Assembly: GCF_904849725.1 (NCBI RefSeq)
Contig: NC_058521.1
Span: 141,512,744 to 141,576,743 of the forward strand
Source of the DNA: Hordeum vulgare subsp. vulgare
Lineage: Eukaryota > Streptophyta > Magnoliopsida > Poales > Poaceae
DNA: 64,000 bases
Direction of reading: 5' to 3'
Translations under genes and position numbers: made by a program
Part shown: in pieces, positions 33,434 to 45,913 of the stretch
How positions within the stretch are numbered: the stretch's first letter is position 1
Layout: every line of letters begins with the position of its first letter
Notes under the pieces: model-generated
Databases searched by the model: none
Seen by the model: the letters and a program-made list of their open reading frames with translations, nothing else
What the model was told of the DNA's origin: nothing

Positions 33434-34590
33434 ATGGAAACTAATCCGTTGAGGGGCTTCTTCGGGGTATCTTCACCTCGAACGGAAGCACACAGAGTTG
33501 TTCCTCAACCTGCTGCACCTACTGAAAATATTTGCTATGAATTTCCTTCGGGTATGCTTGAGAAACTGTTGGCTAATCCTTTTACAGGAGATGTAACATC
33601 ACATCCAGACTTGCATCTAATCTATGTAGATGATGTTTGTGCTTTATTTAAGCTTGCAGGTTTGCCCGAGGATGAGGTCAAGAAGAAGGTCTTTCCCTTA
33701 TCTTTGAGGGATAAGGCGTTGACATGGTATAGGATATGTGATGATACTGGATCATAGAACTACAATCGGTTGAAATTGGAATTTCATCAAAAGTTTTATC
33801 CTATCCCTTTAGTACATCGTGATCGGAATTATATTTATAATTTTTGGCCTCGTGACAGAGAAAGCAGCGCTCAACCTTGGGGGAGGCTTAAATCAATATT
33901 ATATTCATGCCCCAACCATGAGCTCTCAAGAGAAATTATCATTCAGAACTTCTATGCTCGGCTATCTCATGATGATCACACCATGCTTGACACTTCTTTT
34001 ACTGGTTCTTTGATGAAGAGAGATATTGACTTCAAACGGAATTTATTGGAGGGAATTAAACACAACTCTGAAGATTGGGAGCTTGATGAAGGTAAGGAGT
34101 CAGGTATGAATTTCAAGTTTGATTGCGTTAAATCCTTTGTTGAAACAAATACTTTTTGTGATTTTAGAGATAAGTATGGACTTGACTCTGAGATAGTAGC
34201 TTCATTGTGTGAATCATTTGCTGCTCATATTGATTTCCCCAAAGAGAAGTGGTTTAAATATCATCCTCCCTTAGAAGTCAACGTAGTTAAACCCAATCCA
34301 GTTGAAGAGAAAGTCATTGCCTATAATGATCCTATTGTTCCCAATGCTTACATTGAGAAACCACCTTTCCCTATTAGGATAAAGGATCATTCTAAAGCTT
34401 CAACTGTGATACGTAGAGGCTACATTAGAACACCTACACCCCCTGAGAAAATTAGAGTTGAACATAGCATTGCTATTATCAAAGATCTCCTGTCCGACAA
34501 TGTTGATGGCCATGATATTCACTTATGTGAAGATGCTGCTAGAATTGCTAAACCACATGCTAGAGACAAACATAGGCCTGTTGTTGGCAC
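33434..34590 (+). pseudogene. Athila-type gag, element D
   Basis: The start at 33434 reads METNPLRGFFGVSSPRTEA; the stop that A and B carry at about residue 18 is absent here. The capsid core has HLIYVDDVCALFKLAGLP and VFPLSLRDKALTWYRI. A TAG at about 33755 (DTGS*NYNRLK) interrupts it; the same frame then continues from 33758 through LSREIIIQNFYARLSHDD into protease without further stop. A single nonsense mutation thus separates D's gag from an open gag-protease frame. Confidence 0.88.
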
Positions 34591-35228
34591 GCCTGTTGTT
34601 TTTGTTAAAATAGGAGATCGTTGTTATCATGGTTTATGTGACGTGGGTGCTAGTGTTAGTGCTATACCTCAATCCTTATATGATGAAATTAAAGACGAGA
34701 TTACACCTGTTGAGATAGAGTCTATTGATGTCACTATTCAGCTTGCCAATAGAGATACTATCTCCCAAATGGGAATTGTTAGGGATGTTGAAGTCTTATG
34801 TGGTAAAACGAAGTATCCTGCTGATTTCCTCGTTCTTGCTACCACACAAGATAGATTTTGTCCCATCATATTTGGCAGACCTTTTCTCAATACTGTCAAT
34901 GCTCATATTGACTGTGAGAAGCAAATTGTCATTGTTGGCTTTGAGGGTGTGTCACACGAGTTCAATTTCTCCAAGTTTGGTAGACAACCTCATGAAAAAG
35001 AGTTGCCCACTAACGATGAAACTATTGCCTTAGCTTCTATTGCCGTGCCTCCTATTGATCCTTTGGAGCAATACTTGCTTGAGCATGAAAATGATATGCA
35101 TATGGATGAAAGGGATGAGATAGATAGAGTTGTCTTAGAACAATATCCAATCCTTAAGAATAACATGCCTGTTGGACTGCTTGGGGATCCACCCCCACCA
35201 AAGGGTGATCCTGTGTTCGAGCTTAAAT
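34591..35228 (+). pseudogene. Athila-type protease and linker, element D
   Basis: The active-site segment HGLCDVGASVSAIPQSLY (about 34635-34682) and CPIIFGRPFLNTVNAHIDCE are intact. The acidic linker and GDPPPPKGDPVFELK follow. The frame ends at a TAG at 35228 (glutamine codon CAG in B). Confidence 0.87.
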
Positions 35229-36549
35229 AGTTGCCTGATACTCATAAGTATGCTTATATTGATTAAAAAGAGATATATCGTGTTATTATTAGTGCTAGCC
35301 TCTCAGAGCTTGAAGAAAAGAAGTTACTAAAAACTCTGAGGAAGCACCATGCTGCTATTGGATATACTCTAGATGATCTTAAGGGCATTAGTCCCACTCT
35401 ATGCCAGCACAAGATTAAAACTGATCCTCATTCCAAGCCAGTTGATGATCATCAACGGAGATTAAATCCTAATATGAACGAGGTAGTAAGAAAAGAAATA
35501 CTAAAGCTCCCGGAAGCGGGTATTATCTATCCTGTTGCTCATAATGATTGGGTGAGTGTGGTGCATTCCATCCCTAAAAAGGGAGGTATTACCGTTGTCG
35601 CTAATTCTTTGACTTTTGTGAAAAGATTGTTGAGGTTTTCATGGATGATTGCCTCAGCAACCTTGATCGGGTCTTGTAGAGATGTAAAGATACCAATCTT
35701 GTCTTGAATTGGGAGAAGGGCCACTTTATGGTCAATGAAGGCATCGTCTTGGGACATAAAATTTCTGAAAGAGGTATTGAAGTCGATAAGGCTAAGGTTG
35801 ATGCAATCGAGAAAATGTCATACCCCACAGATATCAAAGGTATAAGAAGTTTCCTTGGTCATGCTGGTTTCTATAGAAGGTTCATTAAAGGCTTCTCTAA
35901 GATTTCTAGGCCTCTTACCAATCTCTTGCAAAAGGATATTCCTTTTGTTTTTGACGATGATTGTGAAGAAGCCTTCGAAATACTTAAGAAGACCTTGATA
36001 ATTGCACCTATTGTTCAACCACCTGGTTGGAACTTACCTTTTGAAATCATGTGTGATGCTAGTGATTACGCTGTTGGTGCTGTCCTAGGGCAAAGAGTTG
36101 ATAAGAAGTTGAATGTTATTCACTATGCTAGTAAAACTCTAGAAAGTGCCCAAAGAAACTATGCTACTACGGAAAAGGAATTTTTAGCAGCCGTGTTTGC
36201 ATGTGAAAAGTTCAGATCTTACATAGTTGATTCCAAAGTCACTATTCACACTGATCATGTTGCGATTAAGTACCTCATGGAGAAGAAAGACGCTAAACCT
36301 AGACTTATCAGATGGGTTCTATTGCTACAAGAATTTGATTTGCATGTTGTCGACAGGAAGGGTGTTGATAACCCCGTAGCAGATAACTTGTCTAGGTTGG
36401 AGAATGTTCTTGATGACCCACAACCTATTGATGATAGCTTTCCTAGTGATCAATTAAATGTCATCAATACTTCACGTAGTGCACCGTGGTATGCTGATTA
36501 TGCAAACTATATCATTGACAAATATATACCACCTAGTTTCACATACTAG
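35229..36549 (+). pseudogene. Reverse transcriptase (core deleted) and RNase H, element D
   Basis: The N-terminal RT blocks (NEVVRKEILKLPEAGIIYP, HSIPKKGGITVV) end near 35600. Sequence then jumps to the block before the MDD motif (cttttgtgaaaagattgttg), a deletion of about 0.3 kb against B that removes the first catalytic Asp block. A second small deletion joins ATGGATGAT to the downstream DCLSNL codons. From 35704 RT thumb and RNase H are open: [67 protein letters not shown] and ADNLSRLE. The frame stops at a TAG (36547). Confidence 0.9.
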
Positions 36550-37868
36550 CAAAAGAAGAAATTCTTCTTTGACTTGAGACATTACTTTTGGGATGATCCT
36601 CACCTTTATAAGGAAGGAGTAGATGGTGTTATTAGACGTTGTGTACCTGAACATGAACAGGGACAGATCCTACAGAAGTGTCACTCCGAGGCCTACGGAG
36701 GACACCATGCGGGAGATAGAGCTGCACAGAAGGTATTGCAATCAGGTTTCTATTGGCCCACTCTCTTCAAGGATGCCTGTAAGTTTGTGTTCTCTTGTGA
36801 CGAATGTCAAAGAATAGGTAATATCAGTAAACGTCAGGAAATGCCTATGAACTACTCACTTGTCATCGAACCATTTGATGATTGGGGCTTTGATTATATG
36901 GGACCTTTTCCAAAATCCAACGGGTATACTCATATCCTAGTTGCTGTTGATTACATCACAAAGTGGGTAGAAGCTATCCCCAGTAGTAGTGCTGATCACA
37001 ACACCTCTATCAGGATGCTTAATGAAGTTATTTTCCATAGATTTGGAGTCCCTAGATATCTAATGACCGACGGTGGTTCACATTTCATTCATGGTGCTTT
37101 CTGTAACGCTTGCTAAGTACGATGTCAACCATAGAATTGCGTCTCCCTATCACGCTCAGTCCAGTGGTCAAGTAGAGTTAAGCAATAGAGAGATTAAACT
37201 GATTCTGCAAAAGGCTGTCAACAGGTCTAGAAAGAATTGGTCTAAGAAGCTTGATGATGCACTGTGGGCTTATAGAACTGCCTATAAGAATCCCATGGGC
37301 ATGTCTCCGTACAAAATGGTGTACGGTAAAGCATGTCATTTACCTCTTTAGCTAGAGCATAAAGCTTATTGGGCAATCAAAGAGCTCAACTTTGATTTCA
37401 AACTTGCTGGTGAGAAGAGGATATTTGATATTAGCTCTATTGATGAATGGAGAACTCAGGCATATGAAATTGCCAAGTTGTTCAAAGAAAAGGTTAAGAG
37501 GTGGCATGATAAAAGGATACAAAAGCGCGAGTTCAATGTAGGTGATTATGTCTTGCTATATAATTCTCGTTTTAAGATTTTTTGCACGCAAGCTTCTCTC
37601 TAAATGGGAAGGTCCTTACATTGTTGAGGAAGTATATCGTTCCGGTGATATCAAGATCAAAAACACGGAAGGTAATTGTTCGAGAGTGGTAAATAGGCAG
37701 AGAATCAAACATTATATCTCACGTACTCCCATAAAAGTTGAAAGCAATATTATCAATACCATAACTCCGGAGGAGTACCTAAGGAATATTTATCAGCCTG
37801 TTTCAGACTGCGAAAACGAAGAGGTATGTGATTGGATAAGTAAACAGACTCCAAAACTTTTCCAGTAG
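36550..37868 (+). pseudogene. Athila-type integrase, element D
   Basis: The zinc finger ([23 protein letters not shown]) and core are readable: D in [10 protein letters not shown] in [10 protein letters not shown] in [11 protein letters not shown]. Lesions: frameshift near 37100, TAG at about 37350 (LPL*LEHK), frameshift near 37570. The C-terminal domain [26 protein letters not shown] runs to a TAG after PKLFQ (37868). Confidence 0.9.
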
Positions 37869-38151
37869 GACTTTTCCTCCGTTTTGGAATTTTTGAAAAA
37901 ATAGAAAATTTTGAAGTACTCCAGAAAGCGCACGAGGAGGCGACAAGCCTGCCAGGCGCGGGCCACCCCCTGGCGGCACCTGGGGGGCTAGTGGCCACCT
38001 CGTGTGCCTCCCGGACTCCGTTTTCTTGCGGAGTACTCCTTTTGGTCTGGAAAAAATAATTATATATTCTCCCGAAAGGTCTGAACCTCGTATCAACCAA
38101 ATTTCCTCTTTTTTCGTTTCGATCCTGTTTCTGTTACAGATCTAGATCGCT

Positions 38152-38484
38152 ATGACGTCCCCAAAAGCTCCGAAGGACAAGATCTTCGAGAAGGTCATCA
38201 ATCCCTACCTTGCGGGAGTGCTGCAACTCACTCAATCTATCAAGATGCGTGAGAGGATGTTGCACATCCGTGATGTTGAGGGTCCGAAGAAGACCGGAAG
38301 CATGGAGGCGAGGCTCGAAGCAATGGAGCAACATGTCTTCAAGTGCCAAGGGATGGTGGAGCATGGACTCAACGCCAACCACATGATGATCACGGAGTTC
38401 ACCAACAAGCACAAGATCGATGCCAATGACATTGGCAAGCACCCGTCCATGCTCTATGACAAAATTGATCACCTCCAAGCCTAG
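38152..38484 (+). pseudogene. Small post-integrase ORF, element D (early stop)
   Basis: It is homologous to 9299-9757 in element A: MTSPKAPKDKIFEKVINPYLA then MLHIRDVEGPKKTGS. It keeps ITEFTNKHKIDANDIGKH, part of which A lacks. It ends at a TAG after DHLQA, but the reading beyond (IYDLQNQNCECEYRFKSI) still aligns with A. A heptad-like C-terminus suggests a coiled coil. Function unknown. Confidence 0.6.
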
Positions 38485-40195
38485 ATCTATGACCTGCAGA
38501 ATCAAAACTGTGAGTGTGAGTATAGATTTAAATCAATATGGTTAGCTGCAGGTTTGAGGATTCCAAAGACTTGTTCATCTTTCCGTGATGGAGCACTTAT
38601 GCCTTGGAAGATGGAGGATCAAACCCATGTTGCAACAACTCCACCACCATCACCTCCAAAGGAAGACAACTGAGCATGGGTATGGGCAATCCCCTTGGTT
38701 TGTGCCAAGCTTGGGGGAGTTGCCCCGGTATCGTATCACCATCACATCTTTTGCCTTTACCTTTTCTTAGTTTGTTCCTTTTCGGCTTTATGTTTCTCTA
38801 GTAGAATAAAGGTCTTAGTCTTTTAGGCTTGAGTTTTGCTTTGTGTCACCCCCGATGTATTCGAGATCGTGAGCCATATAATAAAGAGTGTCTTAGTTAA
38901 GGGCCTTGCTTCAGGCCATGATCAAAAGAATGAGAAAAAAACAAAAGCATGAAAGATCATGTAATGATCTTATGGGAAGTGATGGCTTCACATATAAAAA
39001 GAATGATAATTGAAACTTGTTGAGGGTAGACAAATGTAGACCTTGGTCATTGTTGCAATTAATAGGAAGTGATAAAGAAGGAGAGGTTCACATATAAATA
39101 TATCATCTTTGACACCATCTATGATTGTGAACACTCACTACACTATTACATGCTTAGAAGTAGATGCTGGACAAGGAAGACAACATAATGAATTGTGTTT
39201 TCTTGGTTCCGAACAATGTTATATGACTAGAGATCCCTTAGCATGTGAGGATTGCTTCCACCTCATATTAGCCAAAACTCCCGCACCAAGTAGAGATACT
39301 ACTTGTGCATCCATAAACCTTCAACCCAGTTTTGTCATGAGAGTCCACCATACCTACCTATGGATTGAATAAGATCCCTCAAGTAAGTTGTCATCGGTGC
39401 AAGCAATAAAAATTGCTCCCTAATATGTATGATCTATTAGTGTGTGGAAAATAAGCTTTGTAAAAACCTGTGATGAGGAAGACATAAAAGCGACAGACTG
39501 CATAATAAAGTTCTTTATCACAGGAGGCAATATAAAGTGACGTTCCTCCACACTAAGAGGACACACATCCAAACCTCAAAAGCGCATGACAACCTGTGAT
39601 TCCCTCTGCAAAGGGCCTATCTTGTACCTTTACCTTTTGTCCATGAAAGAGTCATGGTGATCTTCACCAATTCCTTATTTCGCCTTTATCTCGACTAACG
39701 TCATATGCTTGGGAAAGATCTATATTCATATGTCAACTTGGAGGTAAGTATTCATGAATTATTACTGTTGACATTACCCTTGAGGTAAATGGTTGGGAGG
39801 CGAAACTCTAAGCCCCTATCTTTCCATGTGTCCAACTGAAACTTTGACCTCTTGAGTAACCATGTGAGTTGTAGCAATTGTAGAAGGCAAAAAGATGATT
39901 GAGTATGTGGATTTGCTTTACAAGCTCTTATTTGACTCTTTTCGATGTTGTGATAAATTGCAATTGCTTCAATGACTAAAGGCTATCGGTTGTTAATTCT
40001 CGGTAAGGCTCTTGATCCATACTTTATTTTGTGAAGGAATTGTCACTTTAGCATAAGATATGATATGATGGTATTGTTGTTCTGATCATGATCATGATGC
40101 CTGCATGTTCGTATCTTGTTTTGTCGACACCTCTCTCCCTAAACATGTGGGCATGTTTATTGATCTAGGCTTTCGCTTGACGACAAGCAAGGTCT
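38485..40195 (+). other. 3' untranslated region of element D
   Basis: It is collinear with A's 3' region. The frame 39121-39372 (TITCLEVDAGQGRQHNELC) is shared with A at 10266-10478, but substitutions between the two copies are mostly amino-acid-changing, so I do not call it a gene. No other signal is seen. Confidence 0.65.
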
Positions 40196-40209
40196 AAGCT
40201 AGGGGGAGT
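40196..40209 (+). other. Polypurine tract of element D
   Basis: aagctagggggagt lies directly before the 3' LTR start at 40210. Confidence 0.75.
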
Positions 40210-41726
40210 TGATACGTCCATTTTGCATCATGCTTTCATGTTGATATTTACCGCTTTTTGGGCTGTTATTACACTTCAGGGTACAATACTTATGCCTTTT
40301 CTCTCTTATTTTGCAAGGTTTACATGAAGAGGGAGAATGTCGGCAACTGGAATTATGGACAAAAAAGGAGCAAGTTTGAGATACCTATTCTGCGACTCCA
40401 AAATCCGTGAAAATTAACATGGATTTTTTTTGGGATTTATAAACAATATTGGGCCAAAGAAGTACCACAGGGGCGCCAGCAGAAGGCCACAAGCCTGCTA
40501 GGCGCCCCCCTGGCGGTGCCTAGGGGGCTTGTGGGCTCCCACTTGGCCCTCTGGCTCCCCCCTTTTCCTACAAGAAGGGTTTCGGTCTGGAAAAAAATCA
40601 AGAGGAGGCTTTTCGAAGGATTCGTCGCCGCCACGAGGCGGAACTTGAGCAGAACCAATCTAGAGCTCCAGCAGGACGATCCTGCCAGGGAAACTTCCCT
40701 CTCGGAGGGTGAAATTGTCGCCATCGTCATTACCAACACTCCTCTCGTCGGAGGGGACTCATCGCCATCAACATATTCATCGGCACCATCTCATCTCCAA
40801 ACCCTAGTTCATCACTTGGAACCAATCTCCGTCTCGCGACTCCGATTGGTACTTGTAAGTTTGCTAGTAGTGTTTATTACTCTTTGTAGTTGATGCTATT
40901 TGGATTACTTGGTGGAAGAGTTTATGTTCAGATCTTTGATGCTACCCATTACCTCTCTGGTCATGATTATGATTATGCTTTGTGAGTAGTTACTTTTGTT
41001 CCTGAGGACATGGGATAAGTCATGCTATAAGTAGTCATGTGAATTTGGTATTCGTTCGATATTTTGATGTGTTGTATGTTGTTTTTCCTCTAGTGGTGTT
41101 ATGTGAACGTCGACTACATTACACTTCACCATTATTTGGGCCTACAGGAAGGCATTGGGAAGTAGTAAGTAGATGATGGGTTGCTAGAGTGACACAAGCT
41201 TAAACCCTAGGTTATGCGTTGCTTCGTAAGGGGCTGATTTGGATCCACTAGTTTAATGCTATGGTTAGACTTTGTCTTAATTCTTCTTTCATAGTTGCGG
41301 ATGCTTGGGAGAGGGGTTAATCATACGTGGTATGCTTGACCAAGTAAGGGAAGTACCCAAGCCCCGGTCCACCCACATATCAAACTATCAAAGTAACGAA
41401 CGTGAATCATATGAACATGATGAAAACTTGCTTGACAGAAATTCCCATGTGTCCTCGGGAGCGATTTACCTCCTATAAGACTTTGTCCATGCTTCTCCCT
41501 TGCTACAAAACGGATTGGGCCACTTTGCTGCACCGTGGTTACTTTTGTTACTTGCTACTTGCTACGAATCATCTTGTCATACAAACTACTTGTTACCGAT
41601 AATTTCAATGCTTGCAGATATTACCTTGTTGAAAACCACTTGTGAGATCCTTCTACTCCTCGTTGGGTTCAACACTCTTACTTATTGAAAGGACTACGAT
41701 AGATCCCCTATACTTGTGGGTCATCA
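40210..41726 (+). repeat. 3' LTR of element D
   Basis: It runs from tgatacgtccattttgc to gggtcatca and is homologous along its length to 31805-33327. The target duplication gacca follows at 41727. Confidence 0.94.
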
Positions 41727-41731
41727 GACCA

Positions 41732-42371
41732 CGGCTGTCTTTAGCATCTCGATGGCGTTTCTCGCCTCTATCTCGACCGGGGAATTTCCATAAATCGGAA
41801 GGGACTCCAGGTGGCGGGTTGCCGCCAACACATTATCCACGGGATTCGAGAAGTGGCCTCGTGTCGTCTCGAAGCGAGTCGCGTGGGCATCCACTGGTTG
41901 AGGCGGCGGTGAGTTAGGTTGTTGAACTGGACCTCCCCTCAGAACAGCTTGTAAAGGTCGATCAGGACCCGCCCCGGGGGTGCATGGGGTGTCGAAAAGG
42001 CGATTTGGGTGTAAGTCGGCGGGGATGCGTCCGTGGTGTCTCCTTCGGTGAACGGCGTCGGACACATGTTGCTGTCTCTCGAGCCGCCAGCCTTCGGTGT
42101 TTAGCCGTTCCGTCTCTGCTGCAATCGCAGCCTGCTGCATCTCTACCCTGGCGGTTTTTGCTTCCATGTCCCGCTGGGCTTTGGCCATCGCCTCCCACAG
42201 CTTCGCAAGCTCGGCGTTGATCGACTCCTGATTCTCGGGTGTCACGGCGGTTGCCATGAGCCTGGTGACCTCCGTCGCTAACTCCGCCATGGCTTGAGCC
42301 GGGGTTTTCGACGTCCCGTCGGTCTCATTGTTGCCAGCCAGGTTTTGGAGAGGATGTGCCGCCCCTTCCAT
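41732..42371 (-). pseudogene. Gag N-terminal part, element F (right of insertion D)
   Basis: The start at 42371 reads MEGAAHPLQNLAGNNETDG. An Ala/Glu-rich, probably helical region (AKLWEAMAKAQRDMEAKTA; VEMQQAAIAAETERL) follows, then ATRHLESLPIYGNSPVEI and RNAIEMLKTAVV. D is inserted after this residue; the reading resumes at 31799. The section is open except for D. Between start and LTR lies a leader of about 500 bp with no clear gene. Confidence 0.8.
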
Positions 42372-42854
42372 ATAGATGCAATTTGTCGATGGGATCTCTC
42401 AAGGATCTCGAGGTCCATCGCCAGTGACAGCCCTCCGAGTTGTCCTTCGTAAAGAGGATGGATTGAATCTGTCTCGCCCTTGGATGACTCGCCGTTAGAA
42501 TTGACGGGGGTGACCTCCTGGGTCGCCGGTTCGTCTTGTACGTTATTTCCCTGCATAAAACCGACGAAAGCACAACGACTCCGGTCCTGTAGTGTGATGG
42601 GGAGGACGTACCTGGCCGGCTCGACGATGACGGTGGAGATGTCCAGCTCAGCCACGGGCGTTCCAATCATGCCGATGAAGATGTTGATTTTGCCGAAGGG
42701 GACTCCGTAACCAGAATTGACTGAATCAGCTTCTGCCCCCCACAGCGACTTGTCGATGTAGTACCTTCCATGGTGGCTCTTCGTCATGATACCGAACGAT
42801 AGCTTTCTGACCCTCGTAGGGCTCCCTTTGAGAACTCAACTCCACCATGTACTG

Positions 42855-42872
42855 GCCCCACAGTGGGCGCCA
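42855..42872 (-). other. Primer-binding site of element F
   Basis: The minus strand reads tggcgcccactgtggggc, 2 nt inside the LTR end. This type is common in Tat-lineage elements of cereals. Confidence 0.78.
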
Positions 42873-42874
42873 AC

Positions 42875-43380
42875 TGTCGTGGTTTTGTCACGGCAGATGT
42901 CCTCGTGGAAGGACTTGAAGGTGGAGCCATCGCACCTTGGTGGCGACTCAAAGGGGGTGAGTGAAAGCGAGACTCATATTTACCCATGTTTGCCCCCCCC
43001 CCCCCCGAGTGGAGGTAAAAGCCTACGTCCTGCTTTGTGTAGATTGGTGATGGTTTTGATTACAAGGAGGGCATAACTCGCCTGACCTAGCTCTTGATGA
43101 TTTCTAACTTGCCCTATCTTTCCCAGGGACTCGCCTTTAAATAAAGGTCGAGGCCCTAGGGTTTACCAAAGTCCTCATTATGCTACAAATTGTAGCTTTC
43201 CCTATCTCTAAGTCGCCGTGCCTTCGAAGACTGGAAACCTCCCTGGCAGTCTATCTTCCGTATTGCTCTTGAACCGCCATCTGGCCCCCGGGACTAGGGC
43301 TGTACCACCAATGGTTGAGTCGCCCTTTTGATGACCCGGCCCATCTAGGGCAGGTTATACCGTAGGTAATATCCCCAACA
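42875..43380 (-). repeat. 5' LTR of element F
   Basis: It runs from tgtcgtggttttgtcac to taatatccccaaca. It holds a run of C (about 42993-43007) where the other LTR has cggcccctcgag. The TATA site seen at 20253 is altered here. Confidence 0.92.
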
Positions 43381-43385
43381 GCGCC

Positions 43386-45913
43386 CGAGTCCAACGAGCA
43401 CGGGCGAGCCCTGGTCTGGCCCAGCGCCACAGCAAAGCGGCCTGCGTCGCAGGTGGTATACTCTTTCTTCCTCCATAGCGTCTTAGCCGGGATAGTGCCG
43501 CCTTTCTCCTCGTTCTTCACCACCATCCTGAACCACTATGGGATCCAGGCCCTTCACCTCGAGCCCAACTCCATCTTTCTCCTGTCTGTCTTTGCTTTCT
43601 ACTGCGAGGCCTTCGTAGGCGTGCAGCCTTCAGTAGCCCTCTTCCGCCACTTTTTCAGCCCGCGCCTGCATGACGGCGTCTCCTTGGTAGCGGCCCGGAG
43701 CGGCAATTTTCTCGTGAAGGCCAGGAGGAAGGTGGAAAACTTCAGGCAACGTTGGGTTCTCATGAGCCTCAAGGACGCCAACCCTTAGTTGGAGAAGCCA
43801 AAGGGGCTCCGAGAGAAGACTTCTACGTGGAGCTCAGCAAACCTATCTGACCCTTATGCCGTGCCCATCCTGGAGCGCTTCTCCCGCGACATCAACGCCA
43901 AGAGGCTGACTGGGGGGATGATAGTGAAGGAATTCTTGGCGAAGCATCTAGCGCCCCTTCAGGCCCATTCCACGCCCCTGTGGGATTACCAACTCGGTGA
44001 TGATAAACTCACGCTTCGGTCCCAGGACCTTCCTACTAAGGAGCTGAACAGGGTCGTGTCGATCCTGCTGGGTGGTGACCCTGGTGACCTGCCTGAGGTT
44101 CTAGGTCCGTTGTACCACCTCGACGACCGGGCCAACCTGATCGCCACACTGCGTGCCTTCGATGAGCGGGGGATCCTCCCGGTCGAGGGCTCTGGTCTAG
44201 AAGAGGTGTCATCGGACGAGACCTCCTGTGGGGAGGACTCGGCGAAGACCGCCGATGACTGCTCGACGAGCGCGCCTCTCCTATCGCAGAATGTCCTTCT
44301 GCGCGACATTGAAGATGATGATGCCATCGGCGAAGTCTTCGCGGTGATCCCCTTGCTCCTGACCAGGATCTCCAGTGCACCCGCGTCGGCCCCGCATGCC
44401 ACGCGGTCCGCGAGTGTGCTAGCCCGTGGGAAGCACGGGGTTGAGTCGCCCGTGGTGCATCCTGCCTCCGCCGGAGGGAAGTCTGAGGTGCCGGGCTCGC
44501 CCCCCTCCATGGGGGGCCATATCGCCCTGTCGTTGTCGTGGCATAGAGGAAGAGGAGATGGGTCGATGTCGAAGAGTAAGTGACTTATCTTGGCAAGCCA
44601 CGCGCGTCCATCTTCCACGCATTGCTAATTCCATTTTTGCCTGTTGCCCAGGGAAGCTGCCTCGCTGGGGGGCGAAGAAGAAGAAGGTCGGTGTCAAGCA
44701 AAAGGTGACTCTTCACAAACCGTCGGTCCTCCCCAACGCGTTGCCGCCTGCCGACGGAGGGGAGGAGGCTCCCGAGGTGACCTCTCAGGCCTTAGTCGCT
44801 GAGCCCCCCGAGCCCTCGGAGCGTCTTGTAGCGGTTGTGACGACGCTGTTGCCCGAGGGGCGGGCTCTTGAGGGCCCTCGGTCCACTGATGCGCCAATGT
44901 TTGCGGTCTCCGAGCAACCTTCGGAGCCCCCTGTCCCTCGTGACACTACCTGCCTGATGACAGCGCCCGCGACATCACTAGAGGCTCCTCAGGGGGAGAT
45001 CCAGAGGACTCCCGTATATGTCCAGGGCATCTTGAACTAGGCCTTCACTTCCCTGCGCAAGGACTCAGTCGTGATAGCGTAGGGCAAGAAGGAGGCCAAG
45101 GACGCCCGCACTACATGCGAGGAGGCACTCGAGGAAGCCAAATCCGCTCGCGCTGCGCGTGAGGAGACGATGAATGGGGCCGCGGCGGCTGAAAAACGCT
45201 GTGAAGAGGCGGAGGCTCGCCTGAAGGCCTTCGAGGAGGAACAAGCCAAGCTTCGCCTGCAGGAGGAAGAGCTCGAAGCCCCAAGACCAAGCTCGCCGCC
45301 CGGGAAGAAGAGTTGTCCCAGGAGAAAACTTGCCTGGACGCGAAGCAGGCACGCTTGGATGAGCAGGACAAGGAGATCGCCTAGAAGAAGACCCTTATCG
45401 ATGCCAAGGGGGAAGCCCTCGCCGCGGCCGAAAAGGAGAAGGCCGCGGAGCTGGCCGGCTTCCCTGATGTCGAGCTCAGGCTTCGCACGGAGCTCCACAC
45501 ACTGCCCGGACGGGTTCGACGAGCCTCTAGCCACCCCAGAGGGCGGCTTTGCCCCGCTCGCGGCGGATCTCGCCGTGGCGTTGGAGTACGTCGTCAATGA
45601 GGTGGACAAGATGTTGGACAGTGAGTGTCGCGACCTCTTTTCTGAGGCCACGGCACGCGTCTTCAGTGACCTTCATCCTCGTGAGCCGGGGTTTGACTTT
45701 GGATCCGTGATCCTGTCAGTCCCTACTAAGGCCAACGAGAGCACTGCAGAGGCGGTGAAGGGCCCCGTGGAGGCGTTGGTGAAGAGGTTCGCATGCGTCG
45801 CAGTTCGCCCATCTCGGGATGTCGCTGAAGTCGACGGCGGGGAAGGCGACGCCACTGATGACGATGACGCACGCCCTGAAGGTGGAGTGACCGGCGGCAG
45901 CGGTTTGTCCTGA
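43386..45913 (+). pseudogene. Antisense ORF of element E, main part (Transposase_28-like)
   Basis: It continues 19768-20000 across element F. Motifs: FFLHSVLAGIVPPFSSFFTTIL, NHYGIQALHLEPNSIFLLSVF and CEAFVGVQPSVALFRHFF, the conserved N-terminal half of the plant family annotated as 'putative gypsy type transposon'. A TAG follows SLKDANP (43788); then DDRANLIATLRAFDERGILP. A predicted intron 44576-44651 (gtaagtgac...ttgcccag, 76 nt) joins the two frames in phase. Exon two is Lys- and Pro-rich, then a coiled coil (AEKRCEEAEARLKAFEEEQAKL) and C-terminal LEYVVNEVDKMLDSECRDLF, with stops at 45040 and 45081 and a frame change near 45280. Role unknown. Confidence 0.7.

Larger units (their letters stand above)
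31805..41726 (+). mobile_element. Element D: Athila-type Ty3/Gypsy retrotransposon, both ends intact
   Basis: It is 9922 bp long with LTRs of 1523 and 1517 bp, an Asp-type primer site, a polypurine tract and perfect 5-bp target duplications. It is inserted in the gag gene of F in opposite orientation. All coding parts carry lesions, and about 0.3 kb of the RT core is deleted. LTRs differ at about two dozen places in their first ~250 bp by eye, so the insertion is not recent. Confidence 0.95.
20001..43380 (-). mobile_element. Element F: Tat-type Ty3/Gypsy retrotransposon with antisense gene, split by D
   Basis: LTRs at 20001-20498 and 42875-43380 lie in the same orientation. The primer site next to the right LTR shows that transcription runs on the minus strand. 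From the right: gag (interrupted by D), protease, RT, RNase H plus a second RNase H domain, integrase, then ~6 kb of 3' sequence holding a plus-strand spliced-looking gene. Dual RNase H and the antisense ORF are Tat-lineage traits. Flanking gcggc (19996-20000) and gcgcc (43381-43385) are a 4-of-5 target duplication. Confidence 0.92.
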
